Shown piece after piece: positions 30,435 through 36,900 of a DNA stretch of 64,000 nt. The notes beneath the pieces are model-generated. The model was not told where the DNA came from. It did no database searches and was given only the letters and a program-made list of their open reading frames with translations. Numbering within the stretch: position 1 is the first letter of the stretch; each line of letters begins with the position of its first letter. Origin of the DNA: a virus; IMG/VR virus record IMGVR_UViG_3300029787_000010, positions 40,981 through 104,980 of that record. One strand, 5' to 3'. The translations under genes were made by a program, and so were the position numbers.

Positions 30435-30818
30435 TTATTCATCTCCTGTTGGGGTTTCTGCCTTTGCTTCTTCAAGAACTTCGGCTGTTGGTTCGGCTAC
30501 GGGTTCCGGGTTTAAGAAAGCATTGACAGATTTGAGGAGAGTGGCTTTGGTGGCGTAGCCGCCGACCGCAAGTCCCTTCTCTTTCATCCATGCGCCAATG
30601 TCCTTCTTGGTCCAGCCAGCATCGGGGATGCCGTCGTCGCCTTCGTCAACTGTGATGCCGTCGCCTTCAATCCGCCACCACTTCTTGTTCAAGCGGTTTC
30701 GGTTGGCGTCAAGGTATTCTTGAGGCACTTCCATGGGAACCCCACGGACTGCCATGATTCGCTTCATGCCGGGGACTCGCCTTTCAAAGTAAGGCCCAAG
30801 TGCCGTAATCGTGGGCAA
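30435..30818 (-). CDS. HeH/LEM-like small head protein, 127 aa
   Basis: A TTG at 30818 is preferred because GAGGTGG lies seven bases upstream, as for most genes here; the longer GTG start at 30833 would overlap that ribosome site. The middle of the protein (GWTKKDIGAWMKEKGL, then ATKATLLKSVNAFL) matches the helix-extended-loop-helix fold (HeH/LEM/SAP-like) often found in small phage head-completion or DNA-contacting proteins. Residues around YLDANRNRLNKKWWRIEG precede it, and a disordered Glu/Pro/Ala tail follows. It probably acts at the head-tail interface. The domain call is by pattern. Confidence 0.65.
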   Translation of the reverse strand: MPTITALGPYFERRVPGMKRIMAVRGVPMEVPQEYLDANRNRLNKKWWRIEGDGITVDEGDDGIPDAGWTKKDIGAWMKEKGLAVGGYATKATLLKSVNAFLNPEPVAEPTAEVLEEAKAETPTGDE

Positions 30819-30829
30819 GGTTATCCACC

Positions 30830-31246
30830 TCACGACACGATTGCCATGAACAGCGTTCGGTTGTCAAGTGTTCCTTCTGCAAGCATGGTTGCCGTTGCAC
30901 TTCCAACACCACTGAAATCAGTGGTGCAGGTAAGGGACTTTCCAGCCACGCCGGAGCCTCCGACCACCATTCCGTGGATTTTGTCAGCGTCTCCACCAAT
31001 GGTGAAGACATTGGCGTTTTGCACAAGGGTAAACACACCCATAACGAGTTTGAGTCCACGGCCAGCCGTGTTGCTCGTATCGTTGTTGGTGGCTTTAAAC
31101 CCGTCAAGGGAACCGGGATAGGTACCGCCAGCGGCACCCTTCAACCAGTCCGTGCCGTCAACGAGGGCACCTGCATAAAGGTCAATTTCAAAGTCTACGG
31201 CCATAACGCCGCCTGCGCCAGTTGTTCGTGTAAATGTCACTGCCAT
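30830..31246 (-). CDS. Putative capsid decoration protein, 138 aa
   Basis: The ATG at 31246 is preceded by an 18-base leader (31247-31264) identical to the one in front of the major capsid protein, AACAGGAGATGATGAAAA, so high expression is expected. The protein is beta-rich (TRTTGAGGVMAVDFEIDLYA, GLKLVMGVFTLVQNANVF, MVVGGSGVAGKS) with no Cys cluster or membrane segment. It is the first gene after the capsid gene. Size, composition, expression signal and place suggest a decoration or head-stabilising protein. No family is recognised. Confidence 0.65.
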   Translation of the reverse strand: MAVTFTRTTGAGGVMAVDFEIDLYAGALVDGTDWLKGAAGGTYPGSLDGFKATNNDTSNTAGRGLKLVMGVFTLVQNANVFTIGGDADKIHGMVVGGSGVAGKSLTCTTDFSGVGSATATMLAEGTLDNRTLFMAIVS

Positions 31247-31279
31247 TTTTCATCATCTCCTGTTTTTTTTTGTTCTCCA

Positions 31280-32464
31280 TCATGCCAAGTCTCGGATTGA
31301 ACCGTGACCGCCAAAGAAAGTCGTCCATAGTTCTCCCATGGTTCGGTACAGTCCCTCTTGACCGAGGCGGTTGATGGCGAATGGGTCACCGGTTTCAATT
31401 CCGGATTCGTAGTATTGCGTTGGCTTAGCCACACTAAAGTGCAGGTAGTCCGTATCAAGGAAGTACATTCGGCTGATACCGTCTGCGGCGACATCCTTGG
31501 AAGGAATGATTGGAACGCCGTTGTAGGTAGCCACGATGAAACCGGCTTCAATACCGGGAACACCCTTCACACCGTTGAAGGTAGGGGTGACTCGCTTCTC
31601 TTCCATGAATCGCTGTTGTGCTTGGAGGAGTTGTTGGATTCGCATCAAAGTGTCGTAGCCCGTAAGGATAACCTTGGGGTTGCCACCACGGACCCAAATC
31701 TTCTGAAAGATGTCGTCAAGGTGGTCAAGACTGAGAACACGCTCCGTCAAACCAGCGTCGGCTGCGATGCTGACTTCTGCGTTGGACCAAGTGTTAGCAC
31801 TGCGGTCAATGCTGTAGATGTCAAGGTCAGCAGCGTCGCTTACATGCGCAGTGTGAGTGGTGGAAGAGCCACCGCTCACGGTTGCGGCGTATGCAGTACC
31901 GGTGCTGTCCATGGTGCTTGAAGCGGTGACACGGTCCAAGGACTCGTAGTCGTTGCCGGCAGGGGTGTCAACATCTTGCGTGAGCATTTTGTTGATTTCT
32001 TCTGCGTGGTGCTTACCCATTTCTTCCTTGAGGATGGAACGGATGTCGCCAAGTCCATCGTCCTTGTCGTTAAGGAAAATGGCCATTTCGCTCATGTCAA
32101 AGGTGTGAGCGATGGTCTTTGGCTTTGCAGCGATGTTTTGGAAGGTTGGCTTCGTCGTTTCGGGAAGCGTTCCGTTCTCAGCAATTCCGCCGCCCTTGGT
32201 AGAGTCGGGGCGAGCGGTGACAACACGCCATCCGCTTCGGTCCCAAGGCTTCTTTGGAAGAATGGAGAAGGCGTTGAACTCTTGGTTCAATTGCGACCAA
32301 ACTTTGCGTCCGTAGATGGCTTGGTAGGTACCAGCCGTGGTGGACAACATTGGTGCGTCAGCCTTCAAAAGTTCACTACCGGAGTAGGCGTAGCCCATGT
32401 TGGAGCCAGCGCCGTAGTAGTAGCGTTCCATGTCGTTAATTGTGCGTAGGTAATTTCTTGCCAT
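31280..32464 (-). CDS. Major capsid protein, HK97-fold type, 394 aa
   Basis: The protein follows the protease/scaffold gene, as in HK97-type viruses, and has the right length (394 residues). It contains a helical N-terminal region (MARNYLRTINDMERYYYGA), an elongated arm, IAHTFDMSEMAIFLND, a long helix (DIRSILKEEMGKHHAEEINK) matching the spine helix, and the domain with VLSLDHLDDIFQKIWVRGG and PKVILTGYDTLMRIQQLLQA. Near the C terminus are GVPIIPSKDV and YFLDTDYLHFSV, typical of capsid proteins of this fold. A Ser/Thr-rich loop (residues about 175-220) may be a surface insertion. An optimal ribosome site precedes the ATG. This is the best supported structural call in the window. Confidence 0.9.
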   Translation of the reverse strand: MARNYLRTINDMERYYYGAGSNMGYAYSGSELLKADAPMLSTTAGTYQAIYGRKVWSQLNQEFNAFSILPKKPWDRSGWRVVTARPDSTKGGGIAENGTLPETTKPTFQNIAAKPKTIAHTFDMSEMAIFLNDKDDGLGDIRSILKEEMGKHHAEEINKMLTQDVDTPAGNDYESLDRVTASSTMDSTGTAYAATVSGGSSTTHTAHVSDAADLDIYSIDRSANTWSNAEVSIAADAGLTERVLSLDHLDDIFQKIWVRGGNPKVILTGYDTLMRIQQLLQAQQRFMEEKRVTPTFNGVKGVPGIEAGFIVATYNGVPIIPSKDVAADGISRMYFLDTDYLHFSVAKPTQYYESGIETGDPFAINRLGQEGLYRTMGELWTTFFGGHGSIRDLA

Positions 32465-32482
32465 TTTTCATCATCTCCTGTT
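32465..32482 (-). promoter_or_regulatory. Strong translation leader before the major capsid gene
   Basis: The 18 bases AACAGGAGATGATGAAAA lie directly in front of the capsid ATG. The same 18 bases occur in front of the 138-residue gene (31247-31264), and the first 12 recur in front of the 102-residue gene. It contains AGGAGATGA, a near-perfect match to the complement of the 16S rRNA tail. It probably sets high translation of abundant virion proteins. Confidence 0.6.
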
Positions 32483-33355
32483 TCAGTTAAATGCTCTCCC
32501 AGCCAGTTGGTGGACTTCGTCCCATGACATGTTTGCCATGTCTTCGGTGGAAGGAATGGTGATGGATGGTGCGGCTTCCGACTTGCGGAGCGTTGCACCT
32601 TCGCCAGTGGCGAGGCCGTCAATTCGTGCACTGAGGGAGGCAACTGCCTTCTCAATGGATGCGAGTGGGCCACGAGCGTCAAACTGGGAAGCACGGCGGG
32701 TTTCAACCTCAGCCGTTTGTTCCTTGGCAAGACGGTCAGCGAACACAGCGCCGAGGCTGCTCTTGAGTTGCTTCTCAACGGAAGCAGCCTTGTAAGCAGC
32801 GTAGGCTTCCTCAACTTGTGCTGGGGTCAAATCGCTCGGGGACAAGAATCCCTTAGCAACTGAGCCGCCGGAGCCGCTGTTGAGTTTGCCGATGGCGTTG
32901 GTGGAAGGAGAGCCGTTCTCTTGAGCACGGCCCTTGACTTGCCCAGCGAAGTAATCAGCGCCGTCGCCGATGGATTCGGGGGTAGAGCCAAGGTTGGCTT
33001 TGGAGAGTTCGTCAAAGTGCGAGCGAGCACCATCAGTGTCTACACCAGCGGATTTGAGAGTGTTCTCCATCCAGTGGAGGTAGTCTTCTGTAATCACATC
33101 GCTGTACTCACCTTTGTTCATGCTGTGGCCGTACATGCCTTCCTTTTTGTCTTCGTCATCTGCCATTTCCTCACCTTTGTCTTCGGTTTTTTTGTCTTCG
33201 GTTTTTTTGTCTTCGGGCTTGTCGTCCTTCTCGTCCTTCTTGTCGTCCTTCATGTCAGCAAAAGGGTTTTCGCCCTTTTCCATGGCATCCAGTCGCAGGT
33301 TAATTCGGTCAAGAACTGATGACAGTTCGCCCATTGCTTCGTTTTCGTTGGTCAT
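32483..33355 (-). CDS. Nested scaffold protein from an internal in-frame start, 290 aa
   Basis: Codon 179 of the protease-scaffold gene is an ATG at 33355 preceded by AGGAGG (33364-33369) at eight bases. This is the strongest Shine-Dalgarno seen in the window apart from that of the right-hand partial gene. It would start free scaffold immediately after the protease domain (residues TNENEAMGELSSVLDRI). Lambda C/Nu3 and similar phages make scaffold this way. The product is acidic, coiled coil and ends with MSWDEVHQLAG. The element is seen in the sequence; expression is inferred. Confidence 0.6.
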   Translation of the reverse strand: MTNENEAMGELSSVLDRINLRLDAMEKGENPFADMKDDKKDEKDDKPEDKKTEDKKTEDKGEEMADDEDKKEGMYGHSMNKGEYSDVITEDYLHWMENTLKSAGVDTDGARSHFDELSKANLGSTPESIGDGADYFAGQVKGRAQENGSPSTNAIGKLNSGSGGSVAKGFLSPSDLTPAQVEEAYAAYKAASVEKQLKSSLGAVFADRLAKEQTAEVETRRASQFDARGPLASIEKAVASLSARIDGLATGEGATLRKSEAAPSITIPSTEDMANMSWDEVHQLAGRAFN

Positions 33356-33889
33356 TGTGGTGTCCTCCTTCAATATACGGAAGGTTGCTTCGGGGTTTAT
33401 CCCTTTTTCACAAATGGTAACCTCGTGTAGTTCCAGTTTGGAGATTTCCGTGTAGTCGCCATGTTGGCTGTCGGATTTGTTGACACGCTTGAAAGCCTGT
33501 CCTCCAATACTGAATCCACGAAGGGACCCTTTGCGAATTTCATTGGCAACTTCTCGTGCCTTCTCAATGTCATCACGAACTTTGATGACGACAAACAGAC
33601 CAGCGTCATCAACACCGGACTTCCAAAGTCGGCCACTGCTGTCGGTGTAAGCATCAATGACGCTGCCGACTTGGATGTTAGAGTGAGCCAACTGAACATT
33701 GCGGAACTCTTGGGACTTCATGAATCCGTCAAAAGCATTTTTGAGTGCGCCTCGGGTAATCAAGTCCCCTTGCTTGTCCACCATTTCAACGGAGGCATAG
33801 CCTGCGACAACAAGGTCACCGCTGCTCTTGAGTACCGAGAGACTACCCGTCTGAGAGAACGGGGAGGTTCGGAGAGCAGTGGCCATCAT
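32483..33889 (-). CDS. Prohead maturation protease fused to scaffold (U35/S78-like), 468 aa
   Basis: Residues 1-175 form a prohead serine protease: H69 (QLAHS), S127 (GFSIGG) and an acidic residue near 154-156 (LELHEVT) make the expected triad, with RNV and GYAS strands. The rest is a scaffold: an acidic, Lys/Asp/Glu-rich disordered stretch (residues about 205-240, with repeated KKTED units), helices, and an Ala-rich coiled coil (residues about 360-410). The C-terminal 22 residues carry the peptide MSWDEVHQLAG. The protease cuts scaffold and capsid during maturation. ATG at 33889 lacks a clear Shine-Dalgarno; a TATA-like box lies 27 bases upstream. A strong internal start gives free scaffold (separate entry). 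Confidence 0.85.
   Translation of the reverse strand: MMATALRTSPFSQTGSLSVLKSSGDLVVAGYASVEMVDKQGDLITRGALKNAFDGFMKSQEFRNVQLAHSNIQVGSVIDAYTDSSGRLWKSGVDDAGLFVVIKVRDDIEKAREVANEIRKGSLRGFSIGGQAFKRVNKSDSQHGDYTEISKLELHEVTICEKGINPEATFRILKEDTTMTNENEAMGELSSVLDRINLRLDAMEKGENPFADMKDDKKDEKDDKPEDKKTEDKKTEDKGEEMADDEDKKEGMYGHSMNKGEYSDVITEDYLHWMENTLKSAGVDTDGARSHFDELSKANLGSTPESIGDGADYFAGQVKGRAQENGSPSTNAIGKLNSGSGGSVAKGFLSPSDLTPAQVEEAYAAYKAASVEKQLKSSLGAVFADRLAKEQTAEVETRRASQFDARGPLASIEKAVASLSARIDGLATGEGATLRKSEAAPSITIPSTEDMANMSWDEVHQLAGRAFN
33364..33369 (-). promoter_or_regulatory. Internal Shine-Dalgarno for nested scaffold
   Basis: AGGAGG on the minus strand, eight bases before the ATG at 33355, inside the protease-scaffold reading frame. 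It is in the right place to start scaffold without protease. Confidence 0.65.
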
Positions 33890-33910
33890 TGCTGCCGAAT
33901 ACTCTTGTCA

Positions 33911-33920
33911 TGGTATTTAA
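33911..33920 (-). promoter_or_regulatory. TATA-like box before the protease-scaffold gene
   Basis: TTAAATACCA on the minus strand lies about 27 bases before the ATG at 33889, which itself lacks a good Shine-Dalgarno. This spacing is that of archaeal promoters giving leaderless transcripts. It overlaps the TAA stop of the 1895-residue gene. It could provide extra transcription of protease, scaffold and capsid genes. The call rests on one short AT-rich box. Confidence 0.35.
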
Positions 33921-36900
33921 TCAGTATGGATGACAGCCTTCTCGTCTGTAAGTTCCAAATCGCCTTGCAGTGCGTCGTTTTTAGGAAACTTTTTCTTGTC
34001 TTCGGCCGATTCCTTCTCATCACGCTCAATGTCACGGACATCGTAATCGGGCATGGTTTTAGCATCGTTGAGGTTCGTGGGACCACTGGGTGATTGGATT
34101 GGTGTAGCAAAGTCAAAGCCCAAACCTTTGGCTCCCCCGTGATAGTCGCCAACAGCACCAACGCTGCTCTTCTCCAACAGTCGCTCTAACAGCAACAGGC
34201 TCTTGCTAAGGATATGGCGTTTCTTGCGCTTCCATTCTGTGCCCTCTACTTTGTGAGGTTCGGTAAGTGGTTCGGCTGGTTCTGTAGATTCTTTGACCTC
34301 AGCCTTTTCTTCAATCTCCAACTTGCCCTTGAGAAGCACACCGACAACTGGGGACCAAAACGGTCGTTGATTTTCACTAAGGCGAAGCACATGCGGGTTG
34401 TCAGCCTCGGGCGTATGCACCGACCACTCGTCGCCCCGTACTGTCGCTTTGTAAACTACGGCACTGTCGCCGATTTTGATTTGAACATGCCTGCCCTTTC
34501 GGAACACTTCTACAGGGTGATGATACAACTCACCCTTCGCCAGCATGGACAGGGATTCGGAACTAACCAGCCCTTCACCCTCGGCCTCGCCTTCAATTTT
34601 GGGAGCGTGCACGGTGTAAACTTTCTGTCGCTCGGAAGCCTCAGTCTCTGTTACATTGGTGACATCTACACGCACCAAATCTCCAACATCATACTTGTCT
34701 TCACTTTGGAATGATGCACCCACATCCATGTAGTCATCCCCGTCATGCTTGACACGACGGTCACCTAAGTCTTCGCCGTGTGCGATAGGGCCGGTGCCAA
34801 GACGATACTGATACGGACCTTCGCCACGGCGGTCAAGCACCATAAGCACAACCTCCGAGCCGGGCTGGAGCATTACCCACTTTGGATGGCGTGGCTCACC
34901 CTTCATGTAAGCAGACTTAGCGTCCCGCATCAAAATGCGTGGACCTTCCAAGTTCTTGACAGCCGACTTCAAGCCAGCATCATCGGTGAGTTTCGTGTCG
35001 GATGCACTGGGCGTATGAACCATCTCCACGCTTTCAAGTGCTCCTCGCAAAACCTTGATGCGCTCTTGGATGGGCATGTCGTAGGTGTCGCTGCCGTCAA
35101 ACTCCAGTATGTCAAAAATGTGGATGACATCCTTTCCACGAATAGCGTCAATCACGAAGTCTTTGTCACTGACTTTCTTGAACGCAGCCTTTTCTTCATC
35201 CGACAGGTCTGCTTTGGATTCAATGTCGCCGTCCTTTTTGGTAACAAAGAAGCGGGGGCCTTCGGGAAAGTCGCTGACAATCCAGTCGCCCGTGAAGCCT
35301 TTCAAATGCTCCATGTCGTCCAATTCAAAAATGCGGTGCATGGCTTGCAGCGATGGCACACCGTCCGGCATATCCTTGCGGATAAAGTCCGGATTTGTGA
35401 GCGAAGCCAAGAGCGAAGGGCCATCCATCTTGTTACGCTGAGCACTGACTTGCTCATTATGCCTTCGGCCGATGGCGCTCTCCCGCATGCTACGAGGGCG
35501 CTCCTCGTTGGCTACTTCCGAACGGTGGTCCCCAAAGTAAGCACGATGCTCCGGAGCGAGCGCATGAGCGTTTTCCAAAGTAGGTGTGACCAACGATTCT
35601 TTTTGGGGCTCATCACGGCGATAAATCTGCATGTTGCCGTCTTCATCAATGTGACAGCCAAGTGACACATCGTGAATGTGACCCCAGTTCATGCGATAGG
35701 CAGGACTGTCGTACAACGACTGGACACCATCGCCGTCATGCCCGCCGGCTCGCCCGATGTGCTTGTACTTGAGTGCCTTTTCTCGCTTGATGTGCGTTGG
35801 TTTAACTGCCGGCTCGTGCCCTTCGGGCATGATAAGGAACGAATCAAGGATGTCCAATTTACGATGGGCCTTCGCATTATGCTTGTCTTTGACCTTTGTC
35901 CCCTTTTTGGGGCGTGGTTTTTCAGCAATAAAATCCCCATCAGCAAGAAGCAGTGCATTATCAGCCGTCTGTCCCTTATCGCTCAGCATCACATTTTTCA
36001 ATTGATTTAGAGCATCATTGATACGGGCTCTTCGTTGGTGGCGTGGAGCATTCGGGTGATTATCAGCAACTTTGTGGGGCTTGCCCCGAATGTTGTTTTC
36101 CAACATGATTTGATGCGGCATGGCACTACGGCTCATCGCAGCAAACTTTGGCTGAGCGTCACCGTTCTCATCAATGTAATACGACAGGTCATCCTTGACA
36201 TGGGCGTGAAGGTCGCCCATTCCCCGTAAGTTAAGTTCCTCTATGCCGCCAACATTTTGCAGAAACTGGGCCACCGGCATGACATGAAACGCTTGTTCAG
36301 CGGGGAACTTGTCACGCAATTTTTTGTGAACTGCTCTCAATTTAGCCACGGCTTCGTCCCGTGCAATGTTGGTCTTACCGGCTGCCTTGTTGCCTTCAAG
36401 GTCATACTCGGCTGCTTGCATGCCCAAGGCCTCAAGCCAGTCTTCGGCTTCATTCTCCAACGACAAAGGCTCCCCATGCAATTGTGGTGCAAGATGCTGC
36501 ACATTGAGTCCAATTTGAGCAAGGAGCAAACCCTTTCTACCAGTTTTGCTTTCCACTTCGTCAAAACTCGGATGCAGTGCCTGTAGTCCGTGCGCTTCGT
36601 GTGGGGCCTTGTTGGCAAAAGTGTTACCGTGTCGCATAGCCCAAGCCACGGCTGTGGCCGGACCCATGTCCGCTATGGGGTCAAAACCCTGCTCGTAGGC
36701 TGCTCGCATAACTTGCTGAGCCGCCTGCTCAATCACACTGTTATGGTTGGTCAAAATCTCGTGCATGGTGTCGTGTTCACGGTTTCGGGGTTCCTCTCCC
36801 GGTTTGACCTCTTCATAATGTTGGTCCAAGTCCTTCTCAAGCGCCCTCATTTCAGCGTAGAGTTCCTTCAAAGCCTGTGCCTTTTCGTCAATTTTTTCTT

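Noticed and set aside
33180-33225. Short tandem DNA repeat with T7 runs as a recombination site
   Set aside because: It encodes repeated KKTED units in the acidic linker of the scaffold and needs no other explanation.
34560-35400. Functional DNA ligase
   Set aside because: No Lys at the motif I position and context among head genes; only a degenerate ligase-like fold is suggested.
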